Made by a program: the position numbers and the translations under genes. Source: Gammaproteobacteria bacterium (GTDB lineage Bacteria > Pseudomonadota > Gammaproteobacteria > Chromatiales > Chromatiaceae). Taken from it: 5,292 bases of DNA. This document shows, piece after piece, positions 1 to 5,292 of this stretch (its first letter is position 1; each line of letters opens with the position of its first letter). The notes beneath the pieces are model-generated. The model worked only from the letters and a program-made list of their open reading frames with translations. It was not told the DNA's origin and searched no databases. Where the stretch lies: assembly GCA_013041975.1 (NCBI GenBank), contig JABDQZ010000193.1:1-5292 (forward strand), in the 5' to 3' direction.

Positions 1-88
1 GATCAATACGGAAACTGACTACAACGATGAAGTAGCCGATGCACTGCACGCTGCAATCAAGGACTTCAAGGATAACAATACCTGGTAA
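1..88 (+). CDS. atpA: F1F0 ATP synthase subunit alpha, C-terminal end (5' partial)
   Basis: Only the last 28 codons are present, read from base 2 to a TAA at 86-88; base 1 is the last base of the preceding codon. The peptide begins INTETDYNDE and ends in KDNNTW. This matches the C-terminal tail of proteobacterial alpha subunits: E. coli alpha has INETGGYNDE in the same place and also ends in Trp. Alpha forms the non-catalytic nucleotide-binding positions of the alpha3beta3 head on the cytoplasmic face of the membrane. The short tail alone would be weak evidence, but atpG follows 10 bases after the stop, which is the standard atpA-atpG order. The rest of the gene lies upstream of the window. 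Confidence 0.93.
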   Translation, partial: INTETDYNDEVADALHAAIKDFKDNNTW

Positions 89-98
89 GGGCTGACTC

Positions 99-962
99 AT
101 GGCTGTCGGAAAAGAAATTCGCACACAGATCGGTAGCGTAAAAAATACGCAGAAGATCACCAGCGCCATGGAAATGGTGGCTGCATCCAAGATGCGCAAG
201 GCGAAAGATCGCATGTCTGCGTCCCGTCCTTATGCTGACAAGATGAAAGCCGTGATTTCCCATCTCTCTCATGCTCATCCGGAATACAAGCATCCGTTTA
301 TGCTTGACCGAAAAGTAGAGAAAGTCGGGTTTATTATCGTGTCTTCAGATCGTGGTCTCTGTGGTGGCCTCAACAGTAACCTGTTCCGTAAACTGGCAAA
401 AGAAATCGGTGTACTTGCTGAAGACGGTGTTCAGTCTGAGTTTTGCACCATCGGATCAAAAGCGCTGGCGTTCTTCCGTCGCATGGGTGGCCAGGTGCAT
501 GCCCAGATTACTCACATGGGTGATACACCACATATCGAAGAGCTGATTGGCCCGGTTAAAGTCATGCTGGATAAATTCAGCAATGGTGAACTGGACAGGA
601 TTTACATTGCCTACAACCACTTTGTGAATACCATGACACAGGCTCCGGCTATTCAACAGCTGATACCTTTGTCTTACGAGGAAGAGAAAGAAGAACTCAG
701 CCACCACTGGGACTATATCTACGAGCCGGATTCAAAAGAGGTTCTCGATGGACTGTTAACTCGTTATGTGGAGTCTCTGACCTATCAGGCCGTGGTTGAA
801 AATGCAGCCTGTGAACAGTCAGCAAGAATGGTGGCGATGAAGGCGGCAACCGACAATGCCGGCAACCTGATTAACGATCTGCAGCTGATTTATAACAAGG
901 CTCGACAGGCAGCGATTACTCAGGAAATTTCTGAAATTGTTGGTGGTGCAGCAGCACTGTAA
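99..962 (+). CDS. atpG: F1F0 ATP synthase subunit gamma
   Basis: Gamma is the rotating central shaft of F1; it turns inside the alpha3beta3 ring and couples proton flow through Fo to ATP synthesis. The product is 287 residues, the same length as E. coli gamma. Seen in the sequence: the N-terminal coiled-coil helix with KNTQKITSAMEMVAASKMRK (about residues 15-34), the conserved DRGLCGGLN segment (84-92) in the central Rossmann-like part, and the long C-terminal helix from about residue 244 that includes KAATDNAGNL and ends EIVGGAAAL. These two end helices pair to form the shaft. The ATG start is supported by AAGGG at 87-91, seven bases upstream, which overlaps the atpA stop codon and suggests translational coupling. 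No truncation or frameshift is visible. Confidence 0.98.
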   Translation: MAVGKEIRTQIGSVKNTQKITSAMEMVAASKMRKAKDRMSASRPYADKMKAVISHLSHAHPEYKHPFMLDRKVEKVGFIIVSSDRGLCGGLNSNLFRKLAKEIGVLAEDGVQSEFCTIGSKALAFFRRMGGQVHAQITHMGDTPHIEELIGPVKVMLDKFSNGELDRIYIAYNHFVNTMTQAPAIQQLIPLSYEEEKEELSHHWDYIYEPDSKEVLDGLLTRYVESLTYQAVVENAACEQSARMVAMKAATDNAGNLINDLQLIYNKARQAAITQEISEIVGGAAAL

Positions 963-973
963 AGAATATTAAT

Positions 974-998
974 TTTCATTCTCTACAACAGAGTGAAA
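974..998 (+). other. Possible weak hairpin in the atpG-atpD gap
   Basis: The 69-base gap between atpG and atpD is AT-rich and longer than the other gaps in this operon (10 and 14 bases). In it, TTTCATTC (974-981) can pair with GAGTGAAA (991-998) as an 8-bp stem with one G-T pair and a 9-base loop. No U-tract follows directly, so it does not look like a terminator. A role in mRNA processing or in setting the relative output of gamma and beta is conjecture; a stem of this strength can arise by chance. Confidence 0.25.
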
Positions 999-1031
999 TC
1001 TAGAAAATTTGTAATGTAAGGGGAACCGGAA

Positions 1032-2414
1032 ATGAGTTCGGGTAAAGTGGTAGAAATCATCGGTGCGGTGGTAGACATAGAGTTCGACCGCAGCAATATG
1101 CCAAAGATTTATGAAGCGCTGCGAATTGAAGAAGTTGATCTGACACTTGAAGTTCAGTCGCAACTGGGTGACGGTGTAGTCAGAACGATTGCAATGGGCT
1201 CAACGGACGGTCTTAAACGTGGTATTGAAGTTGTTTCAACCGGTAGCCCGATTATGGTACCTGTAGGTCAGGCAACCCTGGGCCGTGTTATGGATGTACT
1301 GGGTCGTCCCGTCGACAATGCGGGTGCAGTTGAAGCTGAAAAAACCATGGCTATCCATCGTGATCCTCCTGCCCTGGATGAGCAATCCAGTGAAACCGAA
1401 ATTCTGGAAACCGGTATTAAGGTTATTGACCTGATCATGCCGATCGCCAAGGGTGGTAAAATTGGACTGTTCGGTGGAGCCGGTGTTGGTAAAACCGTTA
1501 CCCTGATGGAACTGATTCGTAACATCGCCGTTGAGCACTCAGGCTTCTCGGTATTCGCCGGTGTAGGTGAGCGTACCCGTGAAGGTAACGACTTTTACTA
1601 CGAGATGGAAGAAGGTGGCGTACTGGATAAGGTTGCACTGGTTTATGGCCAGATGAATGAGCCTCCTGGTAACCGTTTGCGTGTTGCCCTGACGGGCCTG
1701 ACCATTGCAGAGAACTTCCGTGATGAAGGTCGTGATGTACTGATGTTTGTTGACAACATCTACCGTTACACACTGGCCGGTACCGAGGTATCTGCACTGC
1801 TGGGTCGTATGCCATCAGCGGTAGGTTACCAGCCTACACTGGCCGAAGAGATGGGTACCCTGCAGGAGCGTATTACCTCAACCAAAACCGGGTCGATCAC
1901 CTCTTTCCAGGCCGTTTACGTGCCTGCGGATGACTTGACTGACCCTTCACCAGCTACAACCTTCGCTCACCTCGATGCCACACTGGTATTGTCTCGTCAG
2001 ATTGCTGAGCTGGGTATTTACCCTGCGGTTGATCCGCTGGATTCTACCAGCCGTATTCTTGAGCCCAATGCTGTTGGTCAGGAACACTACGATGTTGCCC
2101 GTGGCGTACAGGGTGTACTGCAACGTTATAAAGAGCTGAAAGATATTATCGCCATTCTGGGTATGGACGAACTGTCCGAAGATGACAAGCAGGCTGTAAA
2201 CCGTGCCCGTAAAGTCCAGCGCTTCCTGTCACAGCCATTCTTCGTGGCAGAAGTCTTCACTGGTGCACCAGGAAAATATGTATCACTGAAAGATACCATT
2301 AAAGACTTTAAAGCCATTGTTGCCGGTGAATACGATCATCTGCCTGAACAGGCTTTCTACATGTGTGGTGGTATTGATGAAGTAATTACCAACGCGGAAA
2401 AAGAAAACGCGTAA
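1032..2414 (+). CDS. atpD: F1F0 ATP synthase subunit beta (catalytic)
   Basis: Beta carries the three catalytic sites of F1, interconverting ADP plus phosphate and ATP. The product is 460 residues, equal to E. coli beta. Seen in order: the N-terminal beta-barrel (about 1-75); Walker A GGAGVGKT (148-155, with K154 and T155 contacting phosphate and Mg); GERTREGND with catalytic Glu180 and Arg181; Walker B DVLMFVDN with Asp241; the signature PSAVGYQPTLAEEMG; and the C-terminal helical domain with DELSEDD (379-385), the lever that touches gamma. The usual form of this last motif is DELSEED, so the one Glu-to-Asp change is conservative. All catalytic residues are intact. The ATG follows AAGGGG (1018-1023) at 8 bases, a strong ribosome binding site that fits the need for three beta per gamma. 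Confidence 0.99.
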   Translation: MSSGKVVEIIGAVVDIEFDRSNMPKIYEALRIEEVDLTLEVQSQLGDGVVRTIAMGSTDGLKRGIEVVSTGSPIMVPVGQATLGRVMDVLGRPVDNAGAVEAEKTMAIHRDPPALDEQSSETEILETGIKVIDLIMPIAKGGKIGLFGGAGVGKTVTLMELIRNIAVEHSGFSVFAGVGERTREGNDFYYEMEEGGVLDKVALVYGQMNEPPGNRLRVALTGLTIAENFRDEGRDVLMFVDNIYRYTLAGTEVSALLGRMPSAVGYQPTLAEEMGTLQERITSTKTGSITSFQAVYVPADDLTDPSPATTFAHLDATLVLSRQIAELGIYPAVDPLDSTSRILEPNAVGQEHYDVARGVQGVLQRYKELKDIIAILGMDELSEDDKQAVNRARKVQRFLSQPFFVAEVFTGAPGKYVSLKDTIKDFKAIVAGEYDHLPEQAFYMCGGIDEVITNAEKENA

Positions 2415-2428
2415 GTCGGAGATAATTC

Positions 2429-2851
2429 ATGTCAATGACAATACATGTTGATATCGTCAGTGCAGAGGGAGAACTGTTCTCCGGTCAGGGCGAAATGGTC
2501 TATGTGCCTGCAAAGATGGGTGAAGTTGGTATTGCGCCAAGACACACGCCATTTGTTTCACCCATCAAGGCAGGCGATGTCCGTGTAACTAACGGTAGTA
2601 ATGTTGAGCACTTCTATGTTTCCGGCGGTATGCTGGAAGTACAGCCACACGTTGTCACTATTCTCGCGGATACCGCATTAAGGGCACATGATCTTGATGA
2701 AGCTGCGGCAGAAGAAGCTAAACGTCGTGCTGAAGATGCATTGGAAAATCAGCGTTCTGATTTTGAATATGCCAGGGCGAAGGCTGAACTTGCCGAGGCA
2801 GTGGCTCAGTTAAGAACAATTCAGAAAATCAGAAAAAACCAGAAAGGTTAA
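2429..2851 (+). CDS. atpC: F1F0 ATP synthase subunit epsilon
   Basis: Epsilon sits at the foot of the gamma shaft, joins it to the c-ring and can inhibit ATP hydrolysis. The product is 140 residues; E. coli epsilon is 139. Visible are the N-terminal beta-sandwich starting TIHVDIVSAEGELFSG, the conserved GGMLEVQPHVVTILADTA stretch, and DLDEA (from residue 88) opening the C-terminal pair of helices, which is rich in Ala, Glu, Lys and Arg. The full two-helix domain, the inhibitory part, is present. The start at 2429 is preceded by GGAG (2418-2421) at 7 bases and gives MSMT, matching E. coli MAMT; a second ATG two codons later is possible but less well placed. It is the last gene of the atp operon and is followed 24 bases after its stop by a terminator. 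Confidence 0.98.
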   Translation: MSMTIHVDIVSAEGELFSGQGEMVYVPAKMGEVGIAPRHTPFVSPIKAGDVRVTNGSNVEHFYVSGGMLEVQPHVVTILADTALRAHDLDEAAAEEAKRRAEDALENQRSDFEYARAKAELAEAVAQLRTIQKIRKNQKG

Positions 2852-2875
2852 AAGCAAAGCGTCAACCATTTAATT

Positions 2876-2907
2876 ACGGCCCTGATGGAAACATCAGGGC
2901 CGTTTTT
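2876..2907 (+). terminator. Intrinsic terminator of the atp operon
   Basis: ACGGCCCTGATG (2876-2887) pairs perfectly with CATCAGGGCCGT (2892-2903), a 12-bp GC-rich stem closed by a stable GAAA tetraloop, and is followed by a run of five T at 2903-2907. This is a textbook Rho-independent terminator reading in the direction of the atp genes. On the opposite strand the sequence after the stem is mixed A and T without a clean U-tract, so it seems to work in one direction only. It implies that the genes after it need their own promoter or depend on readthrough. Confidence 0.95.
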
Positions 2908-3030
2908 ATGTACAGGACCCACCGTATACTGTGGGTACATGGCCGGAATAAGGTTCATACTATTTCCGGCAATTCCTACTTCCATGTAGGTCAGGTGTGC
3001 AGGAGCAGCACATATTAAAGAAAGTGACAT
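2908..3030 (+). promoter_or_regulatory. Structured non-coding leader before the FKBP gene (four hairpins)
   Basis: This gap between the terminator and the next start codon holds four inverted repeats one after another. SL1: ACCCAC 2917-2922 with GTGGGT 2931-2936, 8-base loop. SL2: GCCGGAA 2942-2948 with TTCCGGC 2964-2970, 15-base loop. SL3: CCTAC 2975-2979 with GTAGG 2986-2990, 6-base loop. SL4: TGTGC 2996-3000 with GCACA 3008-3012, with loop AGGAGCA. None has a U-tract. A promoter must lie here or upstream if the terminator is efficient. TATACT (2925-2930) resembles a -10 box, but I see no good -35 box 16-18 bases before it. The arms are seen directly; that the RNA folds this way or regulates anything is inference. 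Confidence 0.4.
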
Positions 3031-3519
3031 ATGACAGAAAAAATAGAGCCGGGAAAATTTGTTTCATTAACCTACATTATCAAGGATAAAGCCGGTTCCG
3101 TGCTGGAACATAACGACATTCCCACGGGCTATATCTTTGGCGGGGACACAGAATTACTGGGCGGTATGGATGAGTTATTAATCGACAAACAGGCCGGAGA
3201 TGAAATATCCAGCGAAATACCACCAGCAAAAGGTTTTGGAGAATATAATCCCGCCATGGTGTTTGTCGATGACCTGGAAAATGTTCCCGAGGATTTCCGT
3301 CATGTAGGCGCTGAAGTCCAGATGCAAAATGACCGGGGTGAGTCCAGAAGTTTTTATGTCAGCAAGATAAAAGATGGAAAACTGGTTGTTGATGGCAATC
3401 ATCCGTTGGCCGGAAAGACGTTAACACTGGAAGTGAAGATACTGGAAGTCAGAGACGCAACTGAAGCAGACTTCACTGAAGCTGATCCTGAAACTACAAA
3501 TAAGCCTACCTTAAATTAA
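3031..3519 (+). CDS. SlyD-like FKBP-type peptidyl-prolyl cis-trans isomerase
   Basis: This family catalyses cis-trans isomerisation at proline bonds and acts as a folding helper; with no signal peptide or membrane segment, this one should be cytoplasmic. The 162-residue product has the split FKBP domain of SlyD/SlpA proteins: an N-terminal FKBP half (FVSLTYIIKDKAGSVLEHND, then GGDTELLGGMDELL), the active-site-side GFGEYN (68-73, where E. coli SlyD has AYGQYD), an inserted chaperone flap at about 74-118, and the hallmark VDGNHPLAGKTL from residue 120 that returns to the FKBP fold. E. coli SlyD has a long His/Cys-rich nickel-binding tail. Here the protein ends after about 20 mostly acidic and polar residues and contains no Cys, so nickel delivery is unlikely. 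It lies between SlyD and SlpA (FkpB) in character, so no symbol is given. An in-frame TGA at 3025-3027 fixes the ATG at 3031; the nearby ribosome binding site is poor (AAAG only). Confidence 0.9.
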   Translation: MTEKIEPGKFVSLTYIIKDKAGSVLEHNDIPTGYIFGGDTELLGGMDELLIDKQAGDEISSEIPPAKGFGEYNPAMVFVDDLENVPEDFRHVGAEVQMQNDRGESRSFYVSKIKDGKLVVDGNHPLAGKTLTLEVKILEVRDATEADFTEADPETTNKPTLN

Positions 3520-3569
3520 TATCCTCTGATAGATTTATAGCCTGTTAAAACGGATAAAAAAATCGATAT

Positions 3570-3573
3570 GGAG
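3570..3573 (+). promoter_or_regulatory. Ribosome binding site that decides the glmU start
   Basis: GGAG lies 9 bases before the ATG at 3583. The in-frame ATG at 3568 overlaps this site and has only A-rich sequence in front of it. The site therefore favours the shorter protein beginning MKLGVVILAAG. Confidence 0.7.
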
Positions 3574-3582
3574 AAGCCAGCG

Positions 3583-4944
3583 ATGAAACTGGGCGTCGTT
3601 ATTCTTGCTGCCGGGCAAGGCACTCGAATGAAATCATCCCTGCCAAAGGTACTGCATCCCCTGGCGGGAAAACCGATGCTGGAGCATGTCATAGATTGTG
3701 CCAGAGAGCTCGAGGCGCAACAGATTGTTGTAGTCTATGGTCATGGCGGCGAACGGGTCAGAGAAACCCTGTCAGATGCAGATCTCATTTGGGCAGAGCA
3801 GGCCGAGCAACTTGGAACCGGTCATGCGGTGGAACAGGCTATGCCTTTTCTGCAAGCCGTCGACAAAGTGCTGGTTTTATACGGCGATGTACCATTAATT
3901 CAGGCTGATACGCTAAAAACGCTAATCGCCAGTGAGTCAAATCTTTCATTGTTAACCGTCAAGTTGAATGATGCGAGCGGCTATGGCCGTATTGTTCGTG
4001 ATGCCTATGATCAGATTATTTCCATTGTAGAACAGAAGGATGCTTCGCCCGAACAATTAAAAATCAACGAGATCAATACCGGTATCATGTGTATCGAGCA
4101 CGCGGCGTTATCAGCATGGATATCAAAAATCGAAAACAATAATGCCCAGCAAGAATTCTACCTGACAGACATTGTGGCGTTCGCGGTTGCTGATAATGTG
4201 AATGTACTTGCTGTACATCCTGAATCAGAAAGTGAAGTCAGCGGGGTTAACGATCGTATTCAACTCGCGGCACTCGAGCGTGAATTCCAGCAAAAGCAGG
4301 CAGAAAGCCTGATGCGCCAGGGCGTTACCCTTATTGATCCCAAGCGTATCGATATACGGGGTGATATTTCCGTTGAGCAGGATTGCTTGCTGGATATCAA
4401 TGTTATTCTGGAAGGAGATATCAGTATTGGCAAGGGCGTCAATATCGGTGCTAACACGGTCATCAAAAACAGCCGCATCGATGATCATGTCACTATCCTT
4501 GAAAACTGTGTTATCGAAAATGCCATCGTGGGTGCATCAAGCAAGGTGGGGCCGTTTGCCCGAATCCGTCCTGGCACAGAACTGCTCGGCAATAACCATA
4601 TTGGAAACTTTGTAGAACTAAAAAATGCCCGCGTTGATGAAGGTAGCAAGGTCAACCATTTAAGTTATGTTGGCGACAGTGAAATCGGTAAGACAGTGAA
4701 TATCGGTGCCGGTACCATCACCTGTAACTATGATGGTGCCAACAAGCATAAAACCATTATTGGCGATAACGCTTTTATCGGTTCAAACACGGCACTGGTT
4801 GCGCCCATTAAAATCAACCAGGGATCCACCATCGGCGCAGGTTCAGTGATCACCAGGGAAACGCCGGAAGACAAGCTGACCTTAACCCGGGCAAAACAGA
4901 TAACCATTGAAAACTGGAAACGCCCGGTTAAACAACCTAAGTAG
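3583..4944 (+). CDS. glmU: Bifunctional UDP-N-acetylglucosamine diphosphorylase / glucosamine-1-phosphate N-acetyltransferase
   Basis: GlmU makes UDP-N-acetylglucosamine in the cytoplasm: its C-terminal domain acetylates glucosamine-1-phosphate with acetyl-CoA, and its N-terminal domain then joins the product to UTP. The start chosen gives 453 residues (E. coli 456); starting at 3568 would add MEKPA. The uridylyltransferase half shows LAAGQGTRM (8-16) and Lys22, QAEQLGTGHA (73-82), YGDVPL with metal-binding Asp102, and Asn223 in GVND, the second metal ligand. From about residue 245 come hexapeptide repeats of a left-handed beta-helix. The acetyltransferase site shows ARIRPGTEL, His359 in VNHLSYVGD (the E. 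coli His363 equivalent) and TCNYDGANK with Asn382 and Tyr383. Both active sites look complete. It follows the FKBP gene by 63 bases without a visible terminator and precedes glmS by 9 bases, so glmU and glmS are almost certainly one transcript. Confidence 0.97.
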   Translation: MKLGVVILAAGQGTRMKSSLPKVLHPLAGKPMLEHVIDCARELEAQQIVVVYGHGGERVRETLSDADLIWAEQAEQLGTGHAVEQAMPFLQAVDKVLVLYGDVPLIQADTLKTLIASESNLSLLTVKLNDASGYGRIVRDAYDQIISIVEQKDASPEQLKINEINTGIMCIEHAALSAWISKIENNNAQQEFYLTDIVAFAVADNVNVLAVHPESESEVSGVNDRIQLAALEREFQQKQAESLMRQGVTLIDPKRIDIRGDISVEQDCLLDINVILEGDISIGKGVNIGANTVIKNSRIDDHVTILENCVIENAIVGASSKVGPFARIRPGTELLGNNHIGNFVELKNARVDEGSKVNHLSYVGDSEIGKTVNIGAGTITCNYDGANKHKTIIGDNAFIGSNTALVAPIKINQGSTIGAGSVITRETPEDKLTLTRAKQITIENWKRPVKQPK

Positions 4945-4946
4945 GA
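4943..4946 (+). promoter_or_regulatory. glmS ribosome binding site overlapping the glmU stop codon
   Basis: AGGA begins inside the TAG stop of glmU (4942-4944) and ends 7 bases before the glmS ATG at 4954. A second purine run, AAAGG at 4946-4950, is too close to be the main site. The overlap suggests that ribosomes finishing glmU help to start glmS. Confidence 0.65.
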
Positions 4947-4953
4947 AAGGCAT

Positions 4954-5292
4954 ATGTGCGGTATTGTAGGAGCTATTTCAAATAAGGATATTGTTCCGGT
5001 ATTGCTCGATGGTCTCAAGCGCCTCGAGTACAGAGGCTATGACTCGGCAGGGTTGGCCGTTTTCAATGGTGCCAACCAGTTACAGCGTATTCGTTCAGTC
5101 GGCAAGGTAGATAGTCTTAAAGAGCTTACAGATCAGTGCGCGCTTGAGAGCAAAGTTGGTATAGCGCATACGCGCTGGGCAACACACGGCATGCCTGCGG
5201 AAAGAAATGCCCACCCCCACATGAGTGGCGAACAGGTCGCCATTGTCCACAACGGCATTATCGAAAATCATGCTGAATTACGTGAACAACTG
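4954..5292 (+). CDS. glmS: Glutamine--fructose-6-phosphate aminotransferase (isomerizing), N-terminal part (3' partial)
   Basis: GlmS converts fructose-6-phosphate and glutamine into glucosamine-6-phosphate, the committing step to amino sugars for the cell envelope. The first 113 codons are present and the frame is open to the window end; the full E. coli enzyme is about 609 residues, so only part of the glutaminase domain is seen. It begins MCGIVGAI, with Cys2 becoming the N-terminal nucleophile after removal of Met, as in class II (Ntn-type) glutamine amidotransferases. Further conserved motifs are YRGYDSAG (26-33), HTRWATHG (72-79) and HNGIIEN (99-105, including the Asn-Gly that stabilises the reaction intermediate). 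The sugar-isomerase domains lie beyond the window. Other class II amidotransferases such as PurF share the Cys2 start, but HTRWATHG with HNGIIEN, directly after glmU, points clearly to GlmS. Confidence 0.97.
   Translation, partial: MCGIVGAISNKDIVPVLLDGLKRLEYRGYDSAGLAVFNGANQLQRIRSVGKVDSLKELTDQCALESKVGIAHTRWATHGMPAERNAHPHMSGEQVAIVHNGIIENHAELREQL

Noticed and set aside
2379..2385. No metal-binding, transposase or recombination signal was found when scanning the atpD end and the atpC junction for insertion scars.
   Set aside because: The sequence there is ordinary coding sequence of beta leading into a normal short gap with GGAG; nothing needs a special explanation.
2939..2989. A 16-codon open frame (MAGIRFILFP...) that could be a leader peptide.
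   Set aside because: There is no properly spaced ribosome binding site, no run of regulatory codons, and no terminator or attenuator pair after it.
2908..3018. A 36-codon open frame from an ATG at 2908 to a TAA at 3016-3018, in the leader before the FKBP gene.
   Set aside because: Its start lies at the end of the terminator U-tract with no ribosome binding site, and the peptide shows no recognisable motif; the frame runs through all the hairpins and is most easily explained by chance.
2848..3030. A 60-residue open frame on the minus strand across the atp terminator and the leader.
   Set aside because: It runs through the terminator stem, has no recognisable domain and no supporting start signals; it looks like a chance frame.
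3568..3582. The upstream in-frame ATG of glmU, adding MEKPA to the protein.
   Set aside because: The GGAG at 3570-3573 overlaps this ATG and is well spaced for the ATG at 3583, while nothing resembling a binding site precedes 3568. It remains a possible alternative.
3520..3582. A possible promoter for glmU in the A/T-rich gap after the FKBP gene.
   Set aside because: Several TA-rich hexamers can be picked out, but none has a -35 partner at a suitable distance, and no hairpin terminator separates the genes, so cotranscription is the simpler reading.
2861..4663. The 13-base string GTCAACCATTTAA occurs twice, at 2861-2873 before the atp terminator and at 4651-4663 inside glmU.
   Set aside because: One exact 13-base repeat in 5.3 kb is not far from chance expectation, the second copy encodes conserved active-site residues of GlmU, and the flanks do not match.

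Overview
The window is a stretch of housekeeping chromosome from what is most likely a gammaproteobacterium. The evidence is the gene order (end of atpA, then atpG, atpD, atpC, then glmU and glmS), subunit lengths equal or nearly equal to those of E. coli (gamma 287, beta 460, epsilon 140 residues), and proteins that can be aligned by eye to the E. coli versions along most of their length. Base composition is moderate and codon use looks even throughout. I see no insertion sequence, phage gene, tRNA, rRNA, CRISPR array or sign of recent transfer, and I cannot name the genus.

Layout: positions 1-88 hold the last 28 codons of atpA (F1 alpha). atpG (99-962), atpD (1032-2414) and atpC (2429-2851) follow on the same strand and complete the F1 end of the ATP synthase operon. 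A very strong intrinsic terminator (2876-2907) closes that operon. A 123-base non-coding stretch (2908-3030) holds four short hairpins in a row. It leads into a SlyD-like FKBP prolyl isomerase gene (3031-3519) that lacks the metal-binding tail of E. coli SlyD. glmU (3583-4944) follows after 63 bases with no visible terminator, and glmS begins only 9 bases after glmU and runs off the window end at 5292.

Functionally there are two blocks. The first makes the catalytic head and central stalk of the F1Fo ATP synthase. The second supplies UDP-N-acetylglucosamine for peptidoglycan and lipopolysaccharide: GlmS makes glucosamine-6-phosphate, and GlmU acetylates glucosamine-1-phosphate and then adds uridylate (GlmM, needed between them, is not in the window). 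The FKBP gene between the blocks is the one departure from the plain E. coli arrangement. The most unexplained piece of sequence is the hairpin-rich leader in front of it. I did not find a convincing new biological system here.
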